In this document: positions 8,374-16,343 of the stretch, piece after piece
Position numbering within the stretch: the first letter of the stretch is position 1
How the letters are laid out: each line of letters opens with the position of its first letter
Assembly (NCBI RefSeq): GCF_013267355.1
Contig: NZ_CP053985.1
Span: forward strand, 2,604,001 to 2,668,000
Source: Achromobacter pestifer
GTDB lineage: Bacteria > Pseudomonadota > Gammaproteobacteria > Burkholderiales > Burkholderiaceae_B
Length of the DNA: 64,000 nucleotides
Direction: 5' to 3'
Notes under the pieces: generated by a model
Seen by the model: the letters and a program-made list of their open reading frames with translations, nothing else
What the model was told of the DNA's origin: nothing
The model's database searches: none
Position numbers and translations under genes: made by a program

Positions 8374-9063
8374 CTAGCGCAGCACTCGCGTGCGCTTTTC
8401 CAGCAACTTGACCAGGCGGGACGCCGTGAAGCAGATCACGAAATACACCACCGCCACGAACAGATAGAGCTCCACCAGACGGCCGTCGCGCTGGCCGATC
8501 TTGGCAGCCGCGCCGAGAAAGTCGGTCAAGGACAGCACATACACCAGCGAGGTGTCCTGAAACAGGATGATGATGCGCGTCAGCAGCGCCGGCAGCATGT
8601 TGCGGAACGCCTGCGGCAACACCACGTAGCGCATGCCCTGCCAGTGGTTCAGGCCCAGCGCCATGCTGGCCGACACCTGGCCGCGCGCGATGGACTGGAT
8701 GCCCGCGCGCATGATTTCGCAGAAGTATGCGGCCTCGAACAGGGTGAAGGTGATGACCGCCGAATTGAAGGCCCCCACGCGCAGCGGCGTCGGCGACCCC
8801 ACCACCCAGGCGGCGATGTAGGGCACCAGGAAATAGAACCAGAAGATCACCAGCAAGAGCGGGATAGAGCGCATCACGTTCACGTAGATGCCCGCCGGCA
8901 CCGACAATATCTTGAACCGCGACAGCCGCATCATGGCCAGCAGCGTGCCCAGCGCCAGGCCCATCACGCCCGCCAGCGCGGTCAGCGTCAGCGTGAAGGT
9001 CATGCCGGTCTTGAACAGATAGGGCAGCGCCGCCCAGATCACGTCGAAATCGAATTTGCCCAT
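8374..9063 (-). CDS. gltK: Amino-acid ABC transporter permease (GltK type)
   Basis: 229-residue inner-membrane permease of the His/Glu/Gln HisMQ family, with about five transmembrane helices and the conserved EAA loop around LNHWQGMRYVVLPQAFRNMLP that docks on the ATPase. RNxPLL-type text (MRSIPLLLVIFWFYFL) is characteristic. It pairs with the GltJ-like permease encoded ten bases upstream as a heterodimeric channel. Start ATG at 9063 is preceded by a GGACGAGATC stretch that can act as ribosome-binding site. Its nearest relative in the window is the permease at 32511-33173. Confidence 0.88.
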   Translation of the reverse strand: MGKFDFDVIWAALPYLFKTGMTFTLTLTALAGVMGLALGTLLAMMRLSRFKILSVPAGIYVNVMRSIPLLLVIFWFYFLVPYIAAWVVGSPTPLRVGAFNSAVITFTLFEAAYFCEIMRAGIQSIARGQVSASMALGLNHWQGMRYVVLPQAFRNMLPALLTRIIILFQDTSLVYVLSLTDFLGAAAKIGQRDGRLVELYLFVAVVYFVICFTASRLVKLLEKRTRVLR

Positions 9064-9072
9064 GATCTCGTC

Positions 9073-9819
9073 CTAGGGCCTTTTCGCCGAACCGATCAGC
9101 CCGGGAACCGCGACATGGCGTTCGAGCAGCCGCATGCCCAGCACCACCACGCCGTTGATGATCAGGTAGATCACCGTGGCGGCAGAAAACGCCTCGAAGA
9201 TGTGGAAACTGAATTCCGCCATCGAACGCGCCTGGCCGGTCAGCTCCAGCAGCCCTATCGTCAGCGCCACCGACGAATACTTGATGGTGCCCATGAACTC
9301 GGAAGTCAGGGGCGGCAGCACGATGCGGAACGCTTCCGGCAGGATGATGTAGCGGTACACCTGCGCCTCGGTCAGGCCCAGCGCCGTGCCCGCCTGGAAC
9401 TGGCCGCGCGGCAGCGACTGTATGCCGGCGCGCAGTTGCTCCGCCACGCGCGCCGATCCATAGAACCCCAGGCACAGCACCGCGGGCACGAACTGGCCCC
9501 AGGGCTGCGGCATCTGCTTCATGGCCAGGCCCCAGGCATGCGGCAGCAGCTCGGGCAACACGAAATACCACAGGAACATCTGCACCAGCAGCGGGATGTT
9601 GCGGAACACCTCCACATAGGTCGCGCCCAGCGCGTTCATGAGGCGCGAACTGGCGGTGCGCATCACGCCCAGCAACGACCCCAGCAATAGCGAGAACACC
9701 CACGCCGTCAGGGCCAGCGCCAGGGTCCAGCCCACGCCGATGAAGATCGTCTCCAGAAAGGTATGCACGCCGTCCGGCGACATATCCAGGAAGACGCTCC
9801 AGCTCCAGTTGTAGTTCAT
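9073..9819 (-). CDS. gltJ: Amino-acid ABC transporter permease (GltJ type)
   Basis: 248-residue inner-membrane permease. The start is placed at MNYNWSWSVF, the usual GltJ N-terminus, with an AGGGACGGGGC ribosome-binding stretch; an upstream GTG would add nine residues. About five membrane helices, the FRNIPLLVQMFLWYF segment and an EAA loop around GLTEAQVYRYIILPEAFR place it in the HisMQ family. It is separated from the binding-protein gene by 93 bases holding a perfect GC-rich hairpin, which may set a lower expression level for the membrane components than for the periplasmic protein. Confidence 0.88.
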   Translation of the reverse strand: MNYNWSWSVFLDMSPDGVHTFLETIFIGVGWTLALALTAWVFSLLLGSLLGVMRTASSRLMNALGATYVEVFRNIPLLVQMFLWYFVLPELLPHAWGLAMKQMPQPWGQFVPAVLCLGFYGSARVAEQLRAGIQSLPRGQFQAGTALGLTEAQVYRYIILPEAFRIVLPPLTSEFMGTIKYSSVALTIGLLELTGQARSMAEFSFHIFEAFSAATVIYLIINGVVVLGMRLLERHVAVPGLIGSAKRP

Positions 9820-9879
9820 GCCCCGTCCCTTGATGGCGATGCCCACCGCGCCTGGCGGCCAGTGTTTTTGCGCGCAAGC

Positions 9880-9902
9880 CGCGGGACGCCAGGCGTCCCG
9901 CG
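9880..9902 (-). other. Intergenic hairpin between binding-protein and permease genes
   Basis: Perfect 11-base arms CGCGGGACGCC (9880-9890) and GGCGTCCCGCG (9892-9902) around one A, ten bases past the stop of the binding-protein gene. No T tract follows. Hairpins in this position commonly stabilise the upstream part of ABC-importer transcripts so that binding protein exceeds permease; that role is inferred here. Confidence 0.7.
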
Positions 9903-9912
9903 CGCAGCCTGC

Positions 9913-10824
9913 TTACTCGTACGCCTTGGGATCGCCGGAATCGGTCGGATTGGCCAGCGCGCGCTTGAGCGCATCGCTCATCGGGTACTTCAGGTTGATC
10001 TGCTTGGGCGGGATCGGCGAATTGAAGTACTTGTCGTAGATCGCGGCCACCTTGCCCGTCTTGATCAGGTCGCGCACGGCATCGTCGACCACCTTCTTGA
10101 AGGCCGGATCGTCCTTGGGTTCCATGATGCCGTAAGGCGCCATTTCCAGGCCCTTGGTGCCGATCACGAAGGCGTCCGGATTCTTCGACGAAGCCACCGC
10201 GCCATAAGCGATGCCGTCGTCATTGGCCGAGCCCGCGGCGCGGCCCGATTCCACCATCAGGATAGTTTCAGCGGTGTCCTTGGTCGGCGCCATGGTGATA
10301 CCCAGGTTGCCCTTGGCGTTCAGCTGCGAGATCAGCCTGAAGGTCTGGCCGCCGGCCTGCGCGGCGATGGACTTGCCGCGGAAGGACTCCAGGTTGTTGG
10401 GATCCACGCCACCGTCCTTGCGCGCCACCAGCACCACCTGCGCCACAAAAGTCGTGGGCGCGAACGACACCAGCTTGTGGCGTTCAAGGTTATTGGTGGT
10501 ATTGCCGCATTCCAGATCGATGGTGCCGTTGGCCAGCAGCGGAATGCGCGTGGCGGAAGTCGTCGGGTTGTAGCGCACCTCGAGCTTGGGCAGCTTCAGG
10601 GCCGCCTTTACGTACTGGGCGACTTCCTGGCAGATCTCCACGGTATAGCCGACCGGCTTCTGGTTGCCGTCCAGATAGGCAAACGGGACCGAGGTCTCCG
10701 GGTGGCCCAGCGTGATCACGCCGGTTTCCTTGATCTTGTCCAGGCGGCTGGGGCCTTCGGCGTGGGCGGTTGCGGCGCTGCCCAACAAGGCCGCGGCGAC
10801 GGAGATCGCAGCAAGTGCTTTCAT
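9913..10824 (-). CDS. gltI: Glutamate/aspartate-type ABC transporter substrate-binding protein
   Basis: 303-residue periplasmic receptor. The start MKALAAISVAAALLGSAATAHA gives a clean signal peptide cleaved near residue 22 (AHA-EG); a longer frame upstream is non-conserved. The mature protein follows the GltI/DEBP pattern: LDKIKETGVITLGHPETSVPF, LDGNQKPVGYTVEICQ, NGTIDLECGNTTNNLERH and DDGIAYG. The LECGNTTN stretch is diagnostic of the acidic-amino-acid branch. It is the first gene of a minus-strand operon binding protein-permease-permease-ATPase-threonine aldolase, divergent from a LysR gene. Ligand is likely glutamate, aspartate or a hydroxylated relative. Confidence 0.88.
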   Translation of the reverse strand: MKALAAISVAAALLGSAATAHAEGPSRLDKIKETGVITLGHPETSVPFAYLDGNQKPVGYTVEICQEVAQYVKAALKLPKLEVRYNPTTSATRIPLLANGTIDLECGNTTNNLERHKLVSFAPTTFVAQVVLVARKDGGVDPNNLESFRGKSIAAQAGGQTFRLISQLNAKGNLGITMAPTKDTAETILMVESGRAAGSANDDGIAYGAVASSKNPDAFVIGTKGLEMAPYGIMEPKDDPAFKKVVDDAVRDLIKTGKVAAIYDKYFNSPIPPKQINLKYPMSDALKRALANPTDSGDPKAYE

Positions 10825-10995
10825 CTGATTCCCTTGGCGCCGTTTGGACGGCGCATGCTTGTGTTTACGATCGACGGCGCCAGCCAGGCTGACAGCCGCC
10901 TCGTCCCGCGATGAGCCCCGCGGCTGGCGAAAAGTATCAACTAGCGGTATGGTTTTATCCAGTTCCAATCGAGTATTCCTCTATACGGATTTGAC

Positions 10996-11928
10996 ATGGC
11001 CATTCCACGGATGGGCTTGAGGCACATCGAGGCGTTCCGCGCCGTGATGATGACCGGCTCAATGACCGCCGCCGCACGGCGCGTGCACACCTCGCAGCCG
11101 CACGTTAGCCGCTTAATTGCGCAATTGGAAGCCATTACCCAGTTCGCCTTGTTCGACCGCAACGGCAGCCGCCTGACCCCGACGCAGGACGGGTCGCGTT
11201 TCTTCCAGGAAGTGGAAAAGACCTTCATCGGCCTGGCCGGCCTGGAATCGGCGGCGGCCAGCATCCGCTCGTTCAGCGCCAGCCGCCTGAGCGTGGCCGC
11301 CATGCCACGGTTGGCCGGGGGCCTGCTGGCGCGCATCGTCGCCGCCTTCAAGACGGAATACCCGGACGTGATGGTGTCCATCCATTCCGGCAACGCCAGC
11401 ACGGTGCACAACTGGATCAGCTCGGGGTTCTGCGACACGGGCCTGGCCATGCTGTCGGGAGATTCCCCCGGCATCCAGGTCGAGCCGGTGTTGACCATGA
11501 ACTGCGTCGCGGTGCTACCCAAGGGCCATCGCCTGGCCAAGCTGAAAAAACTCAAGCCCGCCGACTTCGCCGGCGAGCCGTTCGTGGCCTTCACCAGCGG
11601 CACGCCGCTGCGCGAAAGGATCGACACGATATTCAAGACAGCCAAGGTCGAACGGCAGACCGTGGCCGAGGCCGGCCTGGGTTCGTCGATCTGCGCCCTG
11701 GTCGGCGCGGGTTTGGGCGTGGCCCTGATCAACCCGCTGGCCGCGCGCGAGGAATACGCCGCCCACAACGTCGAGATCCGCCCCTTCAGCCCGGCCGTGC
11801 CGGTGACGGTGGCGCTGCTTTATCCGCCGTACCACACGCGGACGCGGCTGGTCAGCGTGTTTTCACGTTACGCGCATCAGCTCATGCAGGAAGAGATGGG
11901 GGATTTGAAGGCGCGGACGGGGCGGTGA
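10996..11928 (+). CDS. LysR-family regulator divergent from the glt-type operon
   Basis: 310-residue LysR-type regulator. Winged helix-turn-helix at about residues 6-65 (FRAVMMTGSMTAAARRVHTSQPHVSRLIAQLE) and a LysR substrate-binding domain from about 90 to 295. It is transcribed away from gltI across a 171-base intergenic region (10825-10995), the standard layout for LysR control of the divergent operon. The effector is probably the transported amino acid or a product of it; this is inferred from position. No clear T-N11-A site could be assigned with confidence. ATG at 10996 is preceded by an AT-rich stretch with a weak ribosome-binding site. Confidence 0.87.
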   Translation: MAIPRMGLRHIEAFRAVMMTGSMTAAARRVHTSQPHVSRLIAQLEAITQFALFDRNGSRLTPTQDGSRFFQEVEKTFIGLAGLESAAASIRSFSASRLSVAAMPRLAGGLLARIVAAFKTEYPDVMVSIHSGNASTVHNWISSGFCDTGLAMLSGDSPGIQVEPVLTMNCVAVLPKGHRLAKLKKLKPADFAGEPFVAFTSGTPLRERIDTIFKTAKVERQTVAEAGLGSSICALVGAGLGVALINPLAAREEYAAHNVEIRPFSPAVPVTVALLYPPYHTRTRLVSVFSRYAHQLMQEEMGDLKARTGR

Positions 11929-11952
11929 CGCCGCGCGCGGGTTCCGCCAGCG

Positions 11953-12621
11953 CTATCCGACACCCCGCTCCAGATACCGCTCGGCCTCGCCGGACTGCTT
12001 CATCGCCTCCCACTGCGCCAGCGTCAGCTGGGGCATCTGGAAGGCCGCCTGCGGCCGGCAATACCAGCCGGGGTTGTGCAGGCGCGCCAGCAGGTCCATC
12101 GCGGGGCCATCCAGATAAAGATGCTCGCGGTCCGCGACCACATCGTCGCGCACGTGCATGGCCGCCACCTGAGCCACGATCAGGCTGCGGCGGTCGATGC
12201 GCATCAGTTCATGCACGCGGCACTCGAACGCCACCGGCGATTGCGCCACCCAGGGCACCTCGATGCGCCGCGACGGCGATAGCTCCAGGCCAGCCTCCAG
12301 GGACTCGTCCACGCCCGCCGGAAAGTCCACCGCCGTCACGTTCATCCGGCCGGCCTGCGGGGCGGACACCAGGCTCACGGTGAACTCGCCGCGTTCGGCG
12401 ATGTTGCGCGCGGTGTCCTTGGGCGCGTCGCCGCGCACGCCGATGCCGACGCAGATCAGCGGCGGGTCGCCCGACATCAGGTTGAAAAACGAAAACGGCG
12501 CCACGTTCGTCGCCCCTTCGGCGTCGCGCGACACGATCCAGGCAATAGGCCGCGGCACGATCGCCGCGGTCAGCAGCTTGTAGCGCGCCGGGCCCGCCAG
12601 GTCATTCAGATCGATGAACAT
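11953..12621 (-). CDS. Flavin reductase family protein (FMN-binding split barrel)
   Basis: 222-residue protein of the flavin-reductase-like/DIM6 family. MFIDLNDLAGPARYKLLTAAIVPRPIAW at the N-terminus and VSRDAEGATNVAPFSFFNLMSGDPPL match the FMN-binding split barrel; NIAERGEFTVSLV and VDFPAGVDE follow in the expected order. Members either supply reduced flavin to a partner oxygenase or act as FMN-dependent enzymes of unknown reaction. It is 18 bases downstream of the VOC-family gene and clearly co-transcribed with it. No flavin-dependent monooxygenase is adjacent, so its partner is unknown. Confidence 0.82.
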   Translation of the reverse strand: MFIDLNDLAGPARYKLLTAAIVPRPIAWIVSRDAEGATNVAPFSFFNLMSGDPPLICVGIGVRGDAPKDTARNIAERGEFTVSLVSAPQAGRMNVTAVDFPAGVDESLEAGLELSPSRRIEVPWVAQSPVAFECRVHELMRIDRRSLIVAQVAAMHVRDDVVADREHLYLDGPAMDLLARLHNPGWYCRPQAAFQMPQLTLAQWEAMKQSGEAERYLERGVG

Positions 12622-12639
12622 GGCTTATCCCCAGGCCCC

Positions 12640-13122
12640 TCAGTCCCGGCTCTGCGTGGGCGCGGCGCCTTGCGCGGCCTTCGCGTCGGCGAAGGCGCGG
12701 TCGCTGCGCTTGCAGCGGCAGCGGCCGATCTGGTGCAGCTCGATCAGGTTGCCCACCGGATCGCGCAGGAACAGTTGCATGAGTTCGGGCGCGGCCACAT
12801 TGTCCAGCTTCCAGTAGTCCACGGCGAGACGCTGCAGTTCCGCCTCGGCCGCCGCGATATCGCGCACGGCCAGCGCCACGTGGTTTTCCACAGGATCACA
12901 GCCCGGACCTTGCGAGTAGGGCGAAGGACCGTCGCTGCCCAGCAGGTGGATCTGGCAGTCGTTGCCCATGTCCAGGAAGTAGCCGGCGATACCCGGAATC
13001 TCCCAGCGGCCACGGTCCGTGTCCAGTCCCAACACGTTTCCATAGAACGCGCCCATGGCCGCGACCTTGTCCAGCGGCATGCGCACGGCATGATGATGCA
13101 GTTCCAGAACTTCCAGCGCCAT
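12640..13122 (-). CDS. VOC (glyoxalase/bleomycin-resistance/dioxygenase) family protein
   Basis: 160-residue protein with two beta-alpha-beta-beta-beta modules. MALEVLELHHHAVRMPLDKV carries the first metal-ligand His, NHVALAVRDI the second module's His, and NLIELHQIG the final Glu typical of VOC metal sites. The start MALEVLEL is preceded by GGAGAGAC; a longer upstream frame is not family-like. The last 30 residues, including RCRCKRSD, are an unusual polar tail outside the VOC fold. VOC members include lyases, dioxygenases and resistance proteins; the operon partner (flavin reductase) and divergent LysR suggest aromatic or xenobiotic catabolism, but the reaction is unknown. Confidence 0.8.
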   Translation of the reverse strand: MALEVLELHHHAVRMPLDKVAAMGAFYGNVLGLDTDRGRWEIPGIAGYFLDMGNDCQIHLLGSDGPSPYSQGPGCDPVENHVALAVRDIAAAEAELQRLAVDYWKLDNVAAPELMQLFLRDPVGNLIELHQIGRCRCKRSDRAFADAKAAQGAAPTQSRD

Positions 13123-13286
13123 TTGTCTCTCCTTGGTTTTCATCGGCCTGCGCCCACGCTCGGCCAAGGCTGGCATCTTGGTCCCGGCCCGGACCTCGGG
13201 GAATGCCGTCCGGCGCAATCGAGAAGTGCGCGGGACGCAACCATGGAGCGCCCGCCTGGTTTGCCCGCCGCGCTATGCTTGGTCAC

Positions 13287-14210
13287 ATGAAACCGCTAGA
13301 CCTGAATCTGCTATTGATCCTGGACGTGCTGATCCAGGAAGGCAGCGTCGTCGGCGCGGCGCGCCGCCTGAACCTGAGCACGCCCGCCATGAGCCGCAGC
13401 CTGGCGCGCATCCGGGCAGCTGTCGGCGACCCTGTGCTGGTCCGCTCCGGGCGCGGCCTGGCGCCCACGCCTCGGGCTCTGGCCCTGCATGCACAATTGC
13501 GCCACGTGATCGAACAAGCGCAGGCCGTCTTCACCGCCTTCGGCGAAGACGTCAATCTGGCGACCCTGACGCGCGTCTTCACCCTGCGCGCCAACGACGT
13601 GTTCGTGGGCGGCTACGGCGGCCGGCTACGCGAGCACCTGCGCCGCTATGCGCCCCGCGCCGTGCTGCGTTTCGTCTCCGAAGGCAACCACGACGCCGAC
13701 GCGCTCAGCGGCGATGCCGACCTCTATATCGGTTCTTCCCAGAAGTTCGGCGCCGACATCAAGGTGCAGACCCTGTTCACCACCGCGTTCTGCGGCCTGG
13801 CGCGCAGGGAGCACCCGATCTTCAAGGCGCCTATCACCCCGCAGCGCTTCTGCGCCTACGACCACGTCAGCGTCTCGCGCCGGGGACGCGCTCAGGGTCC
13901 GATCGACGACACTCTGGAAGAACTCGGGCTGGCGCGCCACGTCACGCTGATCACGCCCACCTTCCATGCCGCGATCTTCGCACTGGCCGATTCCGACCTG
14001 GTGCTGCCGTCCATGCCCCAGAACCTGATGCCCGGGGTCGAACGCCTGGGCCTGAAGCTGCGCGCCTTCGAGGTGCCGGTGGCCATGCGCCCGGTCACCG
14101 TGGTGCAGGCCTGGCCGCCGCGGCTGGACAGCGACCCTGCGCACCGCTGGCTGCGGCAGACGATCAAGCAGGTCTGCGGCACGCCTGCGGATGCTGCGGC
14201 GGACGCCTAA
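13287..14210 (+). CDS. LysR-family regulator divergent from VOC/flavin reductase genes
   Basis: 307-residue LysR-type regulator of the NodD/PcaQ/LeuO-like branch (MKPLDLNLLLILDVLIQEGSVVGAARRL at the start, then PAMSRSLARIRAAVGDPVLVRSGRGL). The helix-turn-helix is about residues 5-65 and the effector domain about 90-300. The ATG at 13287 begins at the conserved MKPLDLN; a longer upstream frame adds 28 unrelated residues. It is divergent from the VOC gene (164-base gap), the most likely target. It ends about 45 bases before the palindrome that precedes the DUF1989 gene and is probably a separate unit. Confidence 0.87.
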   Translation: MKPLDLNLLLILDVLIQEGSVVGAARRLNLSTPAMSRSLARIRAAVGDPVLVRSGRGLAPTPRALALHAQLRHVIEQAQAVFTAFGEDVNLATLTRVFTLRANDVFVGGYGGRLREHLRRYAPRAVLRFVSEGNHDADALSGDADLYIGSSQKFGADIKVQTLFTTAFCGLARREHPIFKAPITPQRFCAYDHVSVSRRGRAQGPIDDTLEELGLARHVTLITPTFHAAIFALADSDLVLPSMPQNLMPGVERLGLKLRAFEVPVAMRPVTVVQAWPPRLDSDPAHRWLRQTIKQVCGTPADAAADA

Positions 14211-14218
14211 AAGGGGGC

Positions 14219-14246
14219 TTCCCAGCGTCTTCCGCTCCTGTATACT
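14219..14246 (+). promoter_or_regulatory. Candidate promoter of the DUF1989-GntR operon
   Basis: A -10-like TATACT at 14241-14246 and a weak -35-like TTCCCA at 14219-14224 are separated by 16 bases, giving a predicted start near 14253. The operator palindrome at 14254-14268 would cover the first transcribed bases, consistent with repression. The -35 match is poor, so the call is tentative. Confidence 0.45.
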
Positions 14247-14253
14247 GCCTCAG

Positions 14254-14268
14254 AATTGTTCAACAATC
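14254..14268. promoter_or_regulatory. Operator palindrome, copy 1 (likely GntR site)
   Basis: The inverted repeat ATTGTT-C-AACAAT (14255-14267) lies 39 bases ahead of the DUF1989 start codon. The same 13-base palindrome, differing only at the central base, occurs at 20137-20149 ahead of the convergent ABC operon. FCD-type GntR proteins commonly bind short palindromes of this shape, and the DUF1989 operon encodes one (15206-15880). Assignment to that protein is inference from position and sharing. Confidence 0.7.
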
Positions 14269-14306
14269 CTGGCTTCGGATCCAGGAGCGTTTCCAGGAGG
14301 CAGGCC

Positions 14307-15152
14307 ATGTCGAATTACCCCGCGGCGTATCAGGTAAGCAAGGGTTCGGTATTGAATGTGGACCGGGATTTTTACCGGACACTTGTCGCCGATCCGGCGC
14401 AGCGCAAGCTGGTTGAATCGCACGTCGTTCCCATCCGCAGCGGCTTCGCCTGGAAGGTTCCTGCCGGCCATGCCTTCCGTATCGTCACGCTGGAAGGCCC
14501 GCAAGTGGCGGACTTCAATATGTGGAACCTGCACAACCCACGCGAACGCATGTGGGCATCGCGAACCCGCCAACTGCAACAAGCGCACGTCAGCACCCAC
14601 GACCGCATCTGGTCCACGCTGCCGTATCTGCGCCCCATGGTCACGATCACCGACGACACGCTGGCCGGCTATGGCACGGACAGCGACGGCGGACGGGTGC
14701 ACGACCTGCTGGGCACGCGCTGCGATCCCTACGTCAACAAGCTGCTCACCGGCGAGGACTTCCACTTCCATTGCCATTCCAACCTGACCCGCGCCGTGGC
14801 GCCGCACGGCCTGACGGAGTTCGACGTCCATGATGTCCTCAACGTGTTCCAGGTCACCGGGCTGAACGACGACGACAAGTACTTCATGAAGGCGTGTCCG
14901 GCCAAGCCGGGCGACTACCTGGAGTTCTTCGCCGAAATGGACCTGCTCTGCGCGCTGTCCACCTGCCCCGGCGGCGACCTTTCCGTGCCGATGTGGGGCC
15001 CCGATGCACGCGATCCCATCGACGTCTGCCGCCCCCTGGGGGTGGAGATCTATGCACTGGATCCGGCCCTGCTGCAAGGCTGGACACCGCCCGAGGTTTC
15101 ACCGTATAAGGGCGTCCACGGACTGCACCCTGAAAAGGTCGAGTGGAAATAA
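14307..15152 (+). CDS. DUF1989 / urea carboxylase-associated family protein
   Basis: 281-residue soluble protein of the DUF1989 family. Characteristic text includes KVPAGHAFRIVTLEGPQVADF, STHDRIWSTLPYL, a Cys/His block FHFHCHSNLTRAV, DVLNVFQVTG, KPGDYLEFFAEMDLLCALSTCPGGD. From established knowledge, two DUF1989 proteins form carboxyguanidine deiminase beside guanidine carboxylase; others lie next to aminomethyltransferases and urea carboxylase. Here there is one copy and no carboxylase nearby. ATG at 14307 has AGGAGG at 14295-14300. It is first in an operon with a GntR regulator and shares an operator with the convergent importer-amidase-ectC operon, suggesting a hydrolase or deiminase step on an amidine- or urea-like substrate. 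The exact reaction is unknown. Confidence 0.8.
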   Translation: MSNYPAAYQVSKGSVLNVDRDFYRTLVADPAQRKLVESHVVPIRSGFAWKVPAGHAFRIVTLEGPQVADFNMWNLHNPRERMWASRTRQLQQAHVSTHDRIWSTLPYLRPMVTITDDTLAGYGTDSDGGRVHDLLGTRCDPYVNKLLTGEDFHFHCHSNLTRAVAPHGLTEFDVHDVLNVFQVTGLNDDDKYFMKACPAKPGDYLEFFAEMDLLCALSTCPGGDLSVPMWGPDARDPIDVCRPLGVEIYALDPALLQGWTPPEVSPYKGVHGLHPEKVEWK

Positions 15153-15205
15153 CAACAAGAGGCGCCCGGCCACCCCGCGGCGCCTTGCTAGGAGCCCATG
15201 CCATC

Positions 15206-15880
15206 ATGCCCGCCGAACGCGACAGCGGAATCTCGATCGCCGAACGCATCAACCATCAGCTGCGCGACGACATCATGGAAGGCAAGCTGCCCCCCGGCAC
15301 GCAACTGGTCGAAGTCGATCTGGCCGCTGACTATGGCGCATCGCGCAACACGATACGCGAAGTCCTGCACCAGCTGGGCCGCGAAGGGCTGGCCACGTTC
15401 ATCCGCCACAAGGGCGTCGTGGTCCGCCGCATGGAACGCAAGGATCTGCGCGAGATCTACGCGGCGCGCCGTGCCCTGGAACTGCAGGCCATCGCCGGCA
15501 GCCTGCCGTTGCAGCCCGCCTTGCTGGACAAGATGCTCACGGCCATCGACGCGGCCGAGCGCGCGCTGTCCAAGAAGAAGTGGCGCAATGTCGGCACGCT
15601 GAGCCTGCAGGTGCACCAGCATATCGTCGCGCAGCTGGGCAGCCGCCTGCTGGACGAGTTCTTCCTTACGCTCTGTGCCCAGCTGCGCCTGGTGTTCGCG
15701 TCGGAGGTCGACGAAAGCCTGATCCAGACGCCTGATTGGATCGAGCGCGAACGGCGCATCCACGGCCTGCTGGTGGAGGGCCGGCGCGACCTGGCCGCAC
15801 AAGCCCTTACCGAGTATCTCGACGATTCCGAACGCACGCTGATGGCCGTGCTGACCCGCCTGAAGCAGCAGGCCAAGTAA
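15206..15880 (+). CDS. GntR-family regulator, FCD domain
   Basis: 224-residue regulator with an N-terminal winged helix-turn-helix (about residues 8-72; QLRDDIMEGKLPPGTQLVEVDLAADYG, NTIREVLHQLGREGLATF) and a C-terminal all-helical FCD effector domain (about 80-215), which typically binds a metal and a carboxylate-containing ligand. The start MPAERDSGISIAER follows TAGGAG; an earlier in-frame ATG at 15143 overlaps the DUF1989 gene and adds non-conserved residues. Located 53 bases after DUF1989, it is the probable regulator of both operons carrying the ATTGTT/AACAAT palindrome. It converges with ectC across 31 bases. Confidence 0.88.
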   Translation: MPAERDSGISIAERINHQLRDDIMEGKLPPGTQLVEVDLAADYGASRNTIREVLHQLGREGLATFIRHKGVVVRRMERKDLREIYAARRALELQAIAGSLPLQPALLDKMLTAIDAAERALSKKKWRNVGTLSLQVHQHIVAQLGSRLLDEFFLTLCAQLRLVFASEVDESLIQTPDWIERERRIHGLLVEGRRDLAAQALTEYLDDSERTLMAVLTRLKQQAK

Positions 15881-15899
15881 GGACCGCCTGGCGCGGTCC
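15881..15899. terminator. Hairpin between convergent GntR and ectC genes
   Basis: Arms GGACCGC (15881-15887) and GCGGTCC (15893-15899) around a 5-base loop occupy most of the 31-base gap between two converging operons. There is no T tract, so it may be only a weak bidirectional terminator. Confidence 0.4.
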
Positions 15900-15911
15900 G
15901 CGCAGGAGCGC

Positions 15912-16313
15912 CTATGCGCGCGCCTGCGCTTCAGGTTCGGCATAGCTGCCGTCCTCCCGGTGCGTCTCCTGTCCGCTCAAAGGCGGGTTGAAGACGCAAA
16001 CCAGGCGTAAGTCTCCCTTCACCGCCCGCAGCACGTGCTGGTCGTTCTTGTCCAGCGCGTACAGGGTCCCCGGCCGTATCGCGTGCGTCGCACCCGTGAC
16101 CACGTCCAGCACCTCGCCTTCGCCTTCCATGCAGTAATTCGCCTCGTAGTGGTGTTTGTAGTGCAGATGCAGCTCGGCGCCTTCAAAGACCCGGGTTTCG
16201 TGCACCGAATACCCGATGCCGTCGCGCTTGACGATGATGCGCTTGCTTTCCCAGCCTGGTCCTCGGGCGTGGCGTTCGGTGTCGGTCAGGTCGTCGCTGT
16301 GGATAACTATCAT
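15912..16313 (-). CDS. ectC: Ectoine synthase family protein, without ectA/ectB
   Basis: 133-residue cupin close to ectoine synthase, which closes N-gamma-acetyl-diaminobutyrate to the cyclic amidine ectoine. Residues described as functional in characterised EctC proteins appear at the same numbers: Trp21, Arg25, Thr40, Tyr52, His55, Glu57 and His93 (iron), Tyr85; a Glu-x-His pair follows at 116/118. Position 38 is His where I recall Asn in the reference enzymes. The RPGTLYALD and VCVFNPP blocks are near identical to the family. No ectA, ectB or ectD gene is in the window. It is the last gene of an operon with an importer and an amidase, so it may act on an imported compound, possibly in the ring-opening direction. 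Function is inferred. Confidence 0.85.
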   Translation of the reverse strand: MIVIHSDDLTDTERHARGPGWESKRIIVKRDGIGYSVHETRVFEGAELHLHYKHHYEANYCMEGEGEVLDVVTGATHAIRPGTLYALDKNDQHVLRAVKGDLRLVCVFNPPLSGQETHREDGSYAEPEAQARA

Positions 16314-16343
16314 GGATGGGATCCGCGGAGGGGTGAAGAAAAA

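Noticed and set aside
7733..9877. A 714-codon minus-strand frame across the gltJ/K/L genes
   Set aside because: It is a shifted frame of three well-supported ABC genes.
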